DNA of 64,000 nt from Poritiphilus flavus (lineage in GTDB: Bacteria > Bacteroidota > Bacteroidia > Flavobacteriales > Flavobacteriaceae): positions 342,769 to 406,768 of the forward strand of contig NZ_WXYO01000002.1 in NCBI RefSeq assembly GCF_009901585.1, read 5' to 3'. Shown in pieces: positions 17,632 to 26,779 of the stretch. Each line of letters starts with the position of its first letter. The stretch's first letter is position 1. A program made the position numbers and the translations under genes. The notes under the pieces are model-generated. The model ran no database searches. It was not told where the DNA came from and saw nothing but the letters and a program-made list of their open reading frames with translations.

Positions 17632-19008
17632 TCACTGCCCGTTGATACCACCGATTACTTCAAGATCGGTATTGCTCTGTTTCAATTCATTTATGGCTTT
17701 AGGAGATACCTTTGTACCCCAGAGGTAGACCCTTTTCAGTGCAGGAAGGGCAGCGATGGACTCCATGGCGTCATCCGTAACCTGCGTCCCATATAAATTC
17801 AGAGCTTCAAGATGTTCCAGGCCTTGTAGTTTGCTGACTCCGGCATCTGTGATCGACGTTTTTTCCAGTTGCAGCCGGGTAAGGTTGGTGAATGCCGCGA
17901 CGGGCTCCAGCCAATCATCCTGTACGTTGCTCCCGGCCAAAGAGAGCCATGTAATGTGTTCGCTGGCCTCGCCCAGTACTGCCAGGTTTTCTGCGGTAAG
18001 ACTGTCACCAGAGAACTTCAGGTCCAGGAGATTATTTTCCGCCCCAAGCGACTTGATGCTAAAACCATTTTCTCTTATTTTGTTTAGATTCAGGCTGTCC
18101 AGCGGTTCCAAAGACACTGAGGCATACCAGGGTTTGATCTCGGTATCCAGTTGATAGAGTCCTAAAAGTACTGGTTTTACCCCTTCCTGGACCTCTTTAG
18201 GGTTCAGTACCTTTTCCGGATCTGCCCCCTGGCTTATCCACCAATGCAGTACCTGAATTTCGTTATACGATAGCGGTTCTCCTCTGGGAGGCATATATTT
18301 CTCACTAGAGGGGCTTAACGTAACTCTTCTAAAAAGTTCACTTTCCAATGGATTTCCCGCAGCGATTACCGGCCCATTGTCTCCACCTTCCTGAAAGGCT
18401 ACCAGATCTTCCATGTTCAGACCACCCCGCTGCTCTTTATTGTTGTGACAGGCCACACATTTGGATTCTAATATAGGATAGACCATCTGCGGATAGATCA
18501 GTACCGTATCTACGTCACTCAGGCTGGGATATTCATTTTCGGGCTTTTCCTTGCTGAACAGGCCTTTAAGGGGTTCCGGTGCGTATTCCACCAGGTAATC
18601 TTCACCATGGGTGATATTTCCTCCTAAATGGCCTTCCAGGACCAGTATGAGAACAATCCCGGCAGAAAGCAGTTTGTGAATTACTTTGGAATAGTTACCC
18701 GGCTCGCGTTTTATCCACCATCCGACTGTGGCCGCAACAGCCAGGCCAACCCCTAACCATCTGTGCCAGAAAAGCTCACTTTCGGGATAGTCTCCTCCAT
18801 TAGCCAACAGCCAACCGCAAAAGGCCGCCAAAATCGCACTTAGTGCACCCAGAAACCAGGCTGTAGAAACCAGGCTGTGATAAGAAGTAGCCTCTTTTCG
18901 CTTTTGTAGCCATTCAAATACTATGGCAAGCAGTAGAAATCCTATGGGAAGGTGAACGATTACGGGGTGAAACCTTCCCAGAAAAGTACTAAAGTCTAAT
19001 GCGATCAT
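17632..19008 (-). CDS. membrane c-type cytochrome (PSCyt1) with leucine-rich repeat tail
   Basis: A 458-residue protein in three parts. Residues 10-130 hold four membrane helices of the DUF2231-like kind (GRFHPVIVHLPIGFLLLAIV). Residues 170-270 form a planctomycete-type cytochrome c domain with the haem motif CVACH (C184, C187, H188) and a probable Met ligand at M239 (EKYMPP). Residues about 330-445 are leucine-rich repeats (LEHLEALNLYGTQVTDDAM). It thus anchors a haem and a binding surface outside the membrane, and probably passes electrons in the periplasm. It is the last gene of the four-gene accessory operon; substrate and partner are unknown. Confidence 0.88.
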   Translation of the reverse strand: MIALDFSTFLGRFHPVIVHLPIGFLLLAIVFEWLQKRKEATSYHSLVSTAWFLGALSAILAAFCGWLLANGGDYPESELFWHRWLGVGLAVAATVGWWIKREPGNYSKVIHKLLSAGIVLILVLEGHLGGNITHGEDYLVEYAPEPLKGLFSKEKPENEYPSLSDVDTVLIYPQMVYPILESKCVACHNNKEQRGGLNMEDLVAFQEGGDNGPVIAAGNPLESELFRRVTLSPSSEKYMPPRGEPLSYNEIQVLHWWISQGADPEKVLNPKEVQEGVKPVLLGLYQLDTEIKPWYASVSLEPLDSLNLNKIRENGFSIKSLGAENNLLDLKFSGDSLTAENLAVLGEASEHITWLSLAGSNVQDDWLEPVAAFTNLTRLQLEKTSITDAGVSKLQGLEHLEALNLYGTQVTDDAMESIAALPALKRVYLWGTKVSPKAINELKQSNTDLEVIGGINGQ

Positions 19009-19035
19009 ATGCGGAGGAGTTCTTTGGTATTTTTT

Positions 19036-20100
19036 TTAGACCCTGTGAAGCTTTATGGGGTAAGTCTTTCCTGAGGCCCATTGAGGTACGTAAAGGTTTT
19101 CGTCATTATCTACCAGCACATCATGCGGATTTCTGAAAGTCACACCATCATAAAGTGGAGGCACCAGACCATCCTCTTTGTACTCGGGAGCGTTACCTCC
19201 TGGCAGGGAGACCACCTTGTTGTTGCTGTCCAGAACGGCCAGCATACCATCATAAGAATCCCAGGTTTTAGTAACTATAACGGCAAAGTAGATATTCTCT
19301 TTATGGATCACAGGGCGGCAGATCCAGCATCCGGGCAGCGAAATGGTCTCCAGGTGTTTACCATCCAGTGAAAATCTTTTGAATTCCTGTTTGGTACGCG
19401 AGGTGATCAGCAGGCTTGGATTTTCCGGATCCCTGTTGTCCAGGGTTACCCCGTGACAGCAATCGAACTGCTCTTTACCATTGCCTTTTCCACCAAAATG
19501 CCTGATATACTCTCCCTTGGAATTGTACTGCATGATGTAATTCTCACCGTATCCATCGGCAATATAGATATCGCCATTGGGTGCTACAGCGGTTTCTGTA
19601 GGCTTAAATTGCTCTTCTTTCTCATAGGCTGATACTTCCTTAGGGCTGCCAAAGGTCATCAGTATTTGGCCATCCAGGGTGGTTTTAAAGACCTTGTGCG
19701 TATCCGGGTCGGTGATCAGCAGAAACTGATCGCTTCCTTCGCCGCTTATGGTCAGCCCGTGAGCTCCGGGGAAATCTTTGCCCCAGGAGTCTAGTACTTT
19801 TCCTGATCTGTCATAGATCAGTATGTTGTTATTGTCCTTCCCGGTGGTGGTCATTAATATCCGTCCCTGGTGATCAAGCACCATTTCATGGCAGTCATTA
19901 ACGGGGATCTTCGAAGGATCCTGAACTCCCCATTCTTTATCAACTTTATACTTGAATTCTCCATGTCCAATGACTTTGTCTTCCTTCCAGGGGTTAAAAG
20001 TATTGCGCCCAAAAGATAGATATGGAAGGGCGGCGCCTGCCGCAACGGCCATGGAGGAGGTTTTAATAAATTTTCTTCTCCTATTGGTTTTGTTGTTCAT
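19036..20100 (-). CDS. Tat-exported six-bladed beta-propeller (NHL-like) protein
   Basis: A 354-residue protein that starts with a twin-arginine signal (RRRKFIKTSSMAVAAGAA, residues 8-25), so it is exported folded. The remainder is a beta-propeller with NHL-like blades: phrases such as NILIYDRSGKVLDSWG, EYIRHFGGKGNGKEQFDCCHG and GVTFRNPHDVLVDNDENLYV. The fold resembles the lyase module of peptidylglycine monooxygenase-like proteins, but no catalytic assignment is safe. It sits 14 nt downstream of the DUF1501 gene and 27 nt upstream of the c-type cytochrome gene, so it belongs to the planctomycete-type operon. Confidence 0.87.
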   Translation of the reverse strand: MNNKTNRRRKFIKTSSMAVAAGAALPYLSFGRNTFNPWKEDKVIGHGEFKYKVDKEWGVQDPSKIPVNDCHEMVLDHQGRILMTTTGKDNNNILIYDRSGKVLDSWGKDFPGAHGLTISGEGSDQFLLITDPDTHKVFKTTLDGQILMTFGSPKEVSAYEKEEQFKPTETAVAPNGDIYIADGYGENYIMQYNSKGEYIRHFGGKGNGKEQFDCCHGVTLDNRDPENPSLLITSRTKQEFKRFSLDGKHLETISLPGCWICRPVIHKENIYFAVIVTKTWDSYDGMLAVLDSNNKVVSLPGGNAPEYKEDGLVPPLYDGVTFRNPHDVLVDNDENLYVPQWASGKTYPIKLHRV

Positions 20101-20114
20101 CGTATTAGGTTTTG

Positions 20115-21578
20115 TTATGCCAGAATTTCTTTTACCACTTCGCCGTGGACGTCTGTAAGCCTGTAACGTCTGCCCTGGAACTTAAAGGTTAATCTCTCAT
20201 GGTCTACCCCCAGCAAATGCATTAGAGTGGCCTGGAAATCGTGGACATGTACGGGTCTTTGTACCACATTGTAGCCAAAATCATCAGTAGCTCCGAGCGT
20301 TAATCCTTTTTTGATCCCTGCGCCAGCCATGAATATAGTAAAACATTTGGGATGATGATCCCGACCGAAATTGTCTGCGGTAAGCTGTCCCTGGGAATAA
20401 TTGGTACGTCCGAATTCTCCACCCCAAATCACCAGGGTGTCTTCCAACATTCCACGCTGTTTCAGATCGGAGATCAAGGCAGCGGTTGGCTGGTCCGTGT
20501 CCTTACACTGAACTCTGATGGCGTTTGGCAGGTCCCCGTGCTGGTCCCAACCCTGATGGTATAACTGAATGAATTTAACATCCCGTTCCGCCAGGCGTCT
20601 CGCCAATAAGCAATTGGCTGCAAAAGTTCCTGGTTTCCGGCTGTCTTCTCCGTACATTTCGTAAATATGATCTGGCTCATCAGAGGTGTCCATGATCTCA
20701 GGAACTGAAGTCTGCATGCGGAAGGCCATTTCGTACTGTGCCATTCGGGCCAGGATCTCAGGGTCTCCAATGTCTTCATGGTTCATTTGCTGAAGTTTTT
20801 GCAGATGATCCAATTGGTCCCTTCGGCCATGCCCGTCTACTCCTGGTGGATTGGTCAGGTACAATACCGGGTCTTTTCCCGACCTGAACTGAACCCCCTG
20901 GTGTTGTGATGGGAGGAAACCATTGCCCCACAGCCGGGCATAGAGCGGTTGTCCCATTTTACCTTTGGTAACCAAGACTACAAATTCGGGGAGGTTCCGA
21001 TTGTCGCTTCCCAGTCCGTAACTCACCCATGATCCTATGGAAGGCCTTCCGGGAAGTTGGGAACCGGTCTGCAGAAAGGTAATTGCCGGGTCGTGATTAA
21101 TGGCCTCTGTATACATTGATTTAATAAAACAAAGCTCGTCCACGATCTTGGAAGTATGCGGCATAAGGTCGCTCATCCAGGCACCACTTTCACCGTGTTG
21201 TTTAAAATTGAAAATGGTTCCCGCAAGAGGAAAAGAGGCCTGCCCCGCGGTCATACCCGTCAGGCGTTGCCCACCTAAAACACTTTCCGGAATATCCTGT
21301 CCGTTGAGTTTGTTCAATAAAGGTTTGTAGTCAAAAAGATCTATCTGAGAGGGTGCGCCACTTTGAAAAAGGTAGATCACACGTTTTACCCTCGGCGTGA
21401 AATGTGGTTGTCCAAGCGCGCCTCCACCGTTGAAAGAAGGGGCTAGCCCGCCTTTATCTTTGGCAAAAACTCCTAGCGGATCCAGCATGGAAGCCATGGA
21501 GAGGGCTCCCATTCCCAGGGAGGTTTTCGTCAGAAAGTCTCTTCTGCTATAATTCTTATTATGATGGTGGGTACACAT
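20115..21578 (-). CDS. DUF1501 protein, Tat-exported, sulfatase/alkaline-phosphatase-like fold
   Basis: A 487-residue protein with a twin-arginine signal (SRRDFLTKTSLGMGA, residues 11-25). DUF1501 belongs to the alkaline phosphatase superfamily. Here metal-site phrases remain: FQSGAPSQIDLFDYKP near the start, GWDQHGDLP and LVIWGGEFGRT in the second half, and GRDHHPKCFTIFMAGAG near the end. The usual sulfatase formylglycine motif C/S-x-P-x-R is not present, so sulfatase activity should not be assumed. The DUF1553 gene lies 50 nt upstream. DUF1501 and DUF1553 genes are nearly always paired in planctomycetes and related phyla. Confidence 0.92.
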   Translation of the reverse strand: MCTHHHNKNYSRRDFLTKTSLGMGALSMASMLDPLGVFAKDKGGLAPSFNGGGALGQPHFTPRVKRVIYLFQSGAPSQIDLFDYKPLLNKLNGQDIPESVLGGQRLTGMTAGQASFPLAGTIFNFKQHGESGAWMSDLMPHTSKIVDELCFIKSMYTEAINHDPAITFLQTGSQLPGRPSIGSWVSYGLGSDNRNLPEFVVLVTKGKMGQPLYARLWGNGFLPSQHQGVQFRSGKDPVLYLTNPPGVDGHGRRDQLDHLQKLQQMNHEDIGDPEILARMAQYEMAFRMQTSVPEIMDTSDEPDHIYEMYGEDSRKPGTFAANCLLARRLAERDVKFIQLYHQGWDQHGDLPNAIRVQCKDTDQPTAALISDLKQRGMLEDTLVIWGGEFGRTNYSQGQLTADNFGRDHHPKCFTIFMAGAGIKKGLTLGATDDFGYNVVQRPVHVHDFQATLMHLLGVDHERLTFKFQGRRYRLTDVHGEVVKEILA

Positions 21579-21628
21579 GAGTTCTTAATTTGTGATTTTT
21601 AGCTTTTCTCAGCTATTCAATACCGATC

Positions 21629-24600
21629 TTATCTCTTCATATAGGTCTCGTCATGATTGAGTATCGTACTCGCTACCATGGTTAAAGCAGCGGTCTTTGC
21701 CGTCTTTAATTTGGGGTCAATCTGTTTCCGACCAACGGTCAGCAGGGCCTTCGCCTGTTGGGGGTCCTTCTCGAATTTTTCGGACTGGGAGTCGTAGAGG
21801 GAAGTCAATACTTCAATTTCCTCCTTCTTCGGGAAACGGCTTGTTGCCAGCCTGAATCCATGTACTATCTGATCCTCCCGATTATCCCCACCTTCCTCAA
21901 GCATCCTTACCGCCAGGATTTTGGAAGCTTCCACAAACTGTGTATCGTTCAGCAATACCAAAGCCTGCAGTGGGGTATTGGTATTCTCCCTTTTAATGGT
22001 ACATACATCTCGTGGGGGAGCGTCAAAAGCGATCATAGCAGGGTGAGGAGCCGTTCTTCGGATAAAGGTGTATAAACCCCTTCTATACAAACTGTCTCCT
22101 CCGGATTCCTTGTATCTTAATAGTATATGTGAAAAATTCGTCTGTTCTATCCAGAGATCCGGAGGTTGATAGGGTTTTACACTTTTACCACCAACGGTTT
22201 GGACCAGCAGGCCGCTGGCCGCCAACGCATTGTCCCGGATCATTTCCGCCGGAAGACGATAGCTATTGCTCCTTGCCAGGTAATAGTTATTTGGATCTGC
22301 CTCGCGAAGCTCATCGGAAACCAGAGACGACTGCCTGTAAGTGTGAGACATGACCATTTGTTTCAGAAGGTATCTGATATCCCAATCGTTTTCCATGAAT
22401 TCTGTGGCCAGCCAGTCCAGCATCTGCGGATGGGAGGGGAGGGACCCCTGAACTCCAAAGTCCTGAGGCGTGTCTACCAGTCCTTTTCCGAATATCATTT
22501 GCCAGTAGCGATTGACCGCAACACGAGCGGTGAGCGGATTCTCATCCGAAAATATCCATTGGGCAAGTCCCAGCCGGTTTGCGGGAAGTCCTTCCGGGAA
22601 TTCTGGCAGTGTTTCCGGGGTACCTGGTTGAACCTCATAAGTTGGCTGCTCATAGTCTCCGCGATTATAAGCAAAAGCCTGCCTGCCATCTGAAAGTTCC
22701 TCCATGACCATTACTTCCATAACGGGTTCCATTAGGGAAAGCCAATCAGCTCTGAGTTTATGCAGGCTTTTTTCAGCTTCCCTGACCTCCGGATCCTTTT
22801 CAACCCAATAATCGGGTGCCGGATTTTCGTTAATCCCGGCTTTCTCGGCCAATACTTTTACCTCCTGATCCTGCAGCGCCCTGGAATAAAAGTAAATATC
22901 ATCCAGCATACCTTTAAATATGCCGTTCTCACCCGTAAAAGCACGGCCACTTTTTGCGACCCGCACCGGTTGATCATTAAGTTGATGATCTCCAACCCTG
23001 ATGGTCTTAATAGACTTATACAGCCTGTCATAAACTACTTCCATCTCCGGCCTTACCCCATTAACAAATAGGTTCAGGCCAGCGGCCTTACCCGTTCCCG
23101 AATATGAAAAGCCCAGGTGATACCATTGATTCGTTTTGATAGAATCCTTGCTTCGAACGTGAATGTAATTGTGAGGTAGCGAATTGATCAATCTGGCATT
23201 TACCCGGTTAAGGCTATCCAGGTAGAAATCCCATCCTCTCCAAAAGTTGTTTTTATTCCCGGAGGTCCCCAACAAGGTTTGGGTTTTTCCTACCTCTCTT
23301 TTGGTTGTATTCGCCCACAGCACCGCCGAGAACTTATCCGTTAATTCAAAATTGGGGATTTCACGAAGATAAACTTCATCGTATTCTCCCGTAAACCGCA
23401 GTGCTTTTCCTTTTACCCCTTCGGTCTGAATTGGAGCTTCCAGCGAGGTGACTTTTTTATTGCCATCCACAAAATAACCTCTCTTTTTATTCGGATCCTT
23501 GGTAAGGGCGTCAAATGGAAAATGGCCCAGCAGGCCTTGTTGCTTATGGCCTTTTGGCAATTGCCTGATATAGGTATCCAGGGCGATCTTTTCCTTTTTA
23601 GTTAGGGCCAGCTGTTTTTCTTTGATCTGTATCTCTTTCTGAAGGGATTCCAACTGCTTTTCAGTCTCAGGATCCGGAAGCGCCAGCATCGGACCGTAAT
23701 TGCCGTCATCGCCCGTCATTCCCAGTTCCTTGACGTTGTTAAAGAAGGCCGTTAGCTTATAATAATCCTTTTGGGAGATCGGATCGAATTTATGATCGTG
23801 GCATCGTGCACAGTTCATCGTTAACCCTAGTAAAGAGGTACCTACCGTCTCTGCCCGGTCCCAGACGTAATTAAGCCGGAATTCTTCGTCTATGGCTCCA
23901 CCCTCAGCAGTCATAGGGTGATTTCTATTAAATGCCGTGGCCAGTTTTTGTTCCTTACTTGCATCAGGCATCAGGTCGCCCGCAAGTTGCCAGGTCACAA
24001 ACTGATCATATGGCATATTGTCCTTAAAGGCATTGATCACCCAGTCCCTCCAGGGCCACATCAGCCTCCATCCGTCCGCGTGCAGGCCGTGGGAGTCCGC
24101 GTAACGCGAAAGATCCATCCAATCCAATGCCATCCGTTCTGCGAAGGCATCGGTTGTCAATAGTTTATCCACTACTTTTTCGTAGGCTTCGGGAGTTTTG
24201 TCCTCTAAAAAGGAATCTAATTCGTCAATAGTTGGTGGCAAACCGGTCAGGTCCATATAAACCCTGCGCAATAGCCGCTCTTTCTCTGCTTCGGCTGATG
24301 GCTGAAAACCCTGCTCTTTCAACCTGCTTTGCACGAACTGATCTATGGCATTGTTCGAGCTCCATGAAGGTTCAGTGGCCGGTGGTTCCGGCTTTTGAGG
24401 TGTTGTAAAGGCCCAATGCTCTTTCCATTTTGCTCCTTGCTCTATCCATTTGATAATAATGGCTTTTTCCCTATCGGATAAATTCAGGTGGGAATCCTCA
24501 GGCGGCATTACGATCTCAGGATCTTCGCTAAGTATCCTGGTGACACTTTCACTTTTGGAAGCATTACCTGAAACAAAAGCCCTATTACCGCTTTTCAGAC

Positions 24601-24829
24601 GGGCGAAAGCGTATTCTTCCAGGTCCAGTCGAAGACCGGCTTTTCTACTGTTTTCGTCAGGACCGTGACAAGCATAGCAACGGTCTGAAAGAATGGGTTT
24701 GACATGGAAGTTGAAGTCTATCTCTTCCGGTAGCTCTTCATAAGCCGTTTCCACCTCCTCAGGTAGGGACACACCGCATGAGGATAACAGTATAACTGCC
24801 ATCAAGACATAAAAAATCCGAAGCTGCAT
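21629..24829 (-). CDS. DUF1549/DUF1553 (PSCyt1-PSCyt2-PSD1) lipoprotein with LamG domain
   Basis: A 1066-residue lipoprotein (lipobox LLSSCG, C18) and the first gene of the accessory operon. Domain order: PSCyt1 cytochrome at about 36-130 with haem motif CYACH (C51, C54, H55) and probable Met ligand M108; PSCyt2/DUF1549 at about 150-365 with a second haem-type motif CARCH (C340, C343, H344); a LamG-like jelly roll at about 440-650, a fold often used for glycan binding; and PSD1/DUF1553 at about 720-1030. The two haem motifs and glycan-like module suggest a redox step on an extracellular or periplasmic polymer, but no substrate has been shown for the family. Expression probably starts in the 162 nt upstream. 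Confidence 0.92.
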   Translation of the reverse strand: MQLRIFYVLMAVILLSSCGVSLPEEVETAYEELPEEIDFNFHVKPILSDRCYACHGPDENSRKAGLRLDLEEYAFARLKSGNRAFVSGNASKSESVTRILSEDPEIVMPPEDSHLNLSDREKAIIIKWIEQGAKWKEHWAFTTPQKPEPPATEPSWSSNNAIDQFVQSRLKEQGFQPSAEAEKERLLRRVYMDLTGLPPTIDELDSFLEDKTPEAYEKVVDKLLTTDAFAERMALDWMDLSRYADSHGLHADGWRLMWPWRDWVINAFKDNMPYDQFVTWQLAGDLMPDASKEQKLATAFNRNHPMTAEGGAIDEEFRLNYVWDRAETVGTSLLGLTMNCARCHDHKFDPISQKDYYKLTAFFNNVKELGMTGDDGNYGPMLALPDPETEKQLESLQKEIQIKEKQLALTKKEKIALDTYIRQLPKGHKQQGLLGHFPFDALTKDPNKKRGYFVDGNKKVTSLEAPIQTEGVKGKALRFTGEYDEVYLREIPNFELTDKFSAVLWANTTKREVGKTQTLLGTSGNKNNFWRGWDFYLDSLNRVNARLINSLPHNYIHVRSKDSIKTNQWYHLGFSYSGTGKAAGLNLFVNGVRPEMEVVYDRLYKSIKTIRVGDHQLNDQPVRVAKSGRAFTGENGIFKGMLDDIYFYSRALQDQEVKVLAEKAGINENPAPDYWVEKDPEVREAEKSLHKLRADWLSLMEPVMEVMVMEELSDGRQAFAYNRGDYEQPTYEVQPGTPETLPEFPEGLPANRLGLAQWIFSDENPLTARVAVNRYWQMIFGKGLVDTPQDFGVQGSLPSHPQMLDWLATEFMENDWDIRYLLKQMVMSHTYRQSSLVSDELREADPNNYYLARSNSYRLPAEMIRDNALAASGLLVQTVGGKSVKPYQPPDLWIEQTNFSHILLRYKESGGDSLYRRGLYTFIRRTAPHPAMIAFDAPPRDVCTIKRENTNTPLQALVLLNDTQFVEASKILAVRMLEEGGDNREDQIVHGFRLATSRFPKKEEIEVLTSLYDSQSEKFEKDPQQAKALLTVGRKQIDPKLKTAKTAALTMVASTILNHDETYMKR

Positions 24830-24991
24830 ATTTGATCAGAGTTGATCTTAAAGATATGGATTTTTGCCTAAAAGAGCTCGAAATGACGCCGTTTGAGCGG
24901 ATTCGAAATGAATTTGATCAAATCCGTTATATTCCTGTAAAAAATGACAAAAAATGAGAAGTCTGGGCGGATTTTAGGCGAAAACTGCGGC

Positions 24992-26269
24992 TCAGGACTT
25001 GCGGTGGACCGTTTGTTTCCGGTCCGGACCAACGGAAACGATCTTAATGGGAACCTCAAGCTCCTTCTCGAGAAATGCGATGTAATCGTTTAGTGCCGGC
25101 GGAAAATCCTCCTCGGAGCTAAGTCCTGTCAGGTCCTTCTTCCAGCCTTTCATCTCGGTATAAATTGGGCTTACATTTCCATCTTCGATACTATATGGTA
25201 AATGGGTGATCTCTTTTCCATTGTATTTGTAGGCAGTGCATACCTGGATCTTTTCAAATCCACTTAGAACATCTGCCTTCATCATCATCAATTGTGTAAC
25301 CCCATTGATCTGGACCGCGTATTTCAACGCTACCAGGTCTAACCATCCGCATCTTCTGGGTCTGCCTGTCGTAGCTCCGAATTCATTTCCGACCCTACCC
25401 ATGGTTTCACCATTTTCGTCAAATAGTTCGGTGGGGAATGGACCGCTACCCACACGGGTTGCATAGGCTTTAAAAATGCCGAATACCTCACCGATCTGGC
25501 CGGGAGATACCCCCAAACCGGTACAGGCTCCTGCCGCTGTCGTATTGGAGCTGGTCACGTAGGGATAGGTCCCAAAATCAATGTCCAGTAGAGATCCCTG
25601 AGCGCCTTCGGCGAGTATCTTCTTGTTCTCTCGCTGTGCCTGGTAGATGTATTCCTCGCTGTCAATAAAGGTGAGTGATTTAAGAACTTCCACTGCTGCG
25701 CAGAATTCATCTTCCAATTCTTTGAGATCGTACTGAATATCTACATTGTAAAAGTCGATCATGGCTTCGTGCTTATTGGCCAAAGCCCGATATTTCTTTT
25801 TCCAGTTCGGCAGTTCCAGATCTCCTACCCGCATGCCGTTCCTTCCGGTCTTGTCCATATACGTAGGACCGATACCTTTTAATGTTGAGCCAATTTTGGC
25901 TTTTCCCTTGGCAGCTTCGGAAGCTGCATCAAGCAGGCGGTGTGTTGGCAGAATAAGGTGAGCCTTGCGGGAGATCAACAACTTGGATTTAATGTCGATA
26001 TCGAATTTCGCGAGGTTGTCAAGTTCTTTCCTGAAGACAACAGGATCGATAACTACACCATTTCCTACCACGTTGACGGCATTTTCGTGAAATATCCCGG
26101 AAGGGATGGTATGAAGAACGTGTTTAATGCCGTCAAACTCCAAGGTGTGCCCTGCGTTAGGACCTCCTTGAAATCTGGCTATGATATCGTAATCTTTGGT
26201 AAGTACATCAACAATTTTTCCCTTTCCTTCGTCTCCCCACTGGAGTCCTAGTAGTAAATCTACCGCCAT
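24992..26269 (-). CDS. purA: adenylosuccinate synthetase
   Basis: A 425-residue GTP-dependent enzyme converting IMP and aspartate to adenylosuccinate, the first committed step to AMP. The N-terminal GTP/IMP loop LLGLQWGDEGKGKIVD (about 5-20) is intact, as are GPNAGHTL (about 37-44), the IGSTLKGIGPTYMDKTGRNG segment and GSGPFPTEL near 290. The length matches the family. It lies 12 nt after fur and belongs to a relA/spoT - fur - purA operon. PurA is a known target of (p)ppGpp inhibition in several bacteria, so the grouping with the alarmone synthetase may be meaningful. Confidence 0.97.
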   Translation of the reverse strand: MAVDLLLGLQWGDEGKGKIVDVLTKDYDIIARFQGGPNAGHTLEFDGIKHVLHTIPSGIFHENAVNVVGNGVVIDPVVFRKELDNLAKFDIDIKSKLLISRKAHLILPTHRLLDAASEAAKGKAKIGSTLKGIGPTYMDKTGRNGMRVGDLELPNWKKKYRALANKHEAMIDFYNVDIQYDLKELEDEFCAAVEVLKSLTFIDSEEYIYQAQRENKKILAEGAQGSLLDIDFGTYPYVTSSNTTAAGACTGLGVSPGQIGEVFGIFKAYATRVGSGPFPTELFDENGETMGRVGNEFGATTGRPRRCGWLDLVALKYAVQINGVTQLMMMKADVLSGFEKIQVCTAYKYNGKEITHLPYSIEDGNVSPIYTEMKGWKKDLTGLSSEEDFPPALNDYIAFLEKELEVPIKIVSVGPDRKQTVHRKS

Positions 26270-26281
26270 GTAATATATTGG

Positions 26282-26737
26282 TTAGTTTTTAGCTTCTTCT
26301 TCCCGGTTCCTTGTGCCGTAGAAGTATAGCGAGTGATTGTTGATTTTTATGTCGAAGACCTCTTCAATGGTTTTTTTGATGGATTGTATTCGGGGATCGC
26401 AGAATTCTACCACCTCCCCTGTATCCGTGAGTATAACATGATCGTGTTGGTGATCAAAATACGATTTCTCGTATTGCGCCTGATTTTCCCCGAATTGATG
26501 CTTGCGGACTAATTTGCATTCCAAAAGGAGTTCTATAGTGTTGTACAAAGTAGCCCGGCTAACACGATAGTTCTTATTCTTCATGTTGATATAGAGCTTT
26601 TCTATATCAAAATGGTCGTCCCGATCATAGATCTCCTGGAGAATGGCATATCTTTCAGGCGTTTTCCTGTGCCCGTTCTCTTCCAGAAAAGCGGTAAATA
26701 CGCTCTTTACTATCTCTTGGTCTTTGGTGTTCCCCAT
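26282..26737 (-). CDS. Fur-family transcriptional regulator lacking the CxxC motif
   Basis: A 151-residue winged-helix repressor. The DNA-binding part is residues 10-85 ([40 protein letters not shown]). The metal-sensing part begins with FDHQHDH (94-100), which keeps His ligands for the regulatory site. The structural zinc pair usually found two residues further on as CxxC is here L103 and T106 ([12 protein letters not shown]), so that zinc site is lost. The ligand (iron, peroxide, zinc or other) cannot be told. It lies 42 nt after relA/spoT and 12 nt before purA on the same strand. Confidence 0.9.
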   Translation of the reverse strand: MGNTKDQEIVKSVFTAFLEENGHRKTPERYAILQEIYDRDDHFDIEKLYINMKNKNYRVSRATLYNTIELLLECKLVRKHQFGENQAQYEKSYFDHQHDHVILTDTGEVVEFCDPRIQSIKKTIEEVFDIKINNHSLYFYGTRNREEEAKN

Positions 26738-26779
26738 AGCAAATTAAGCTACATCAATGTACAAAGGTACGTCGAAATT

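Noticed and set aside
20115-21578. Sulfatase annotation for the DUF1501 protein
   Set aside because: The fold superfamily is shared, but the formylglycine-forming motif is missing.
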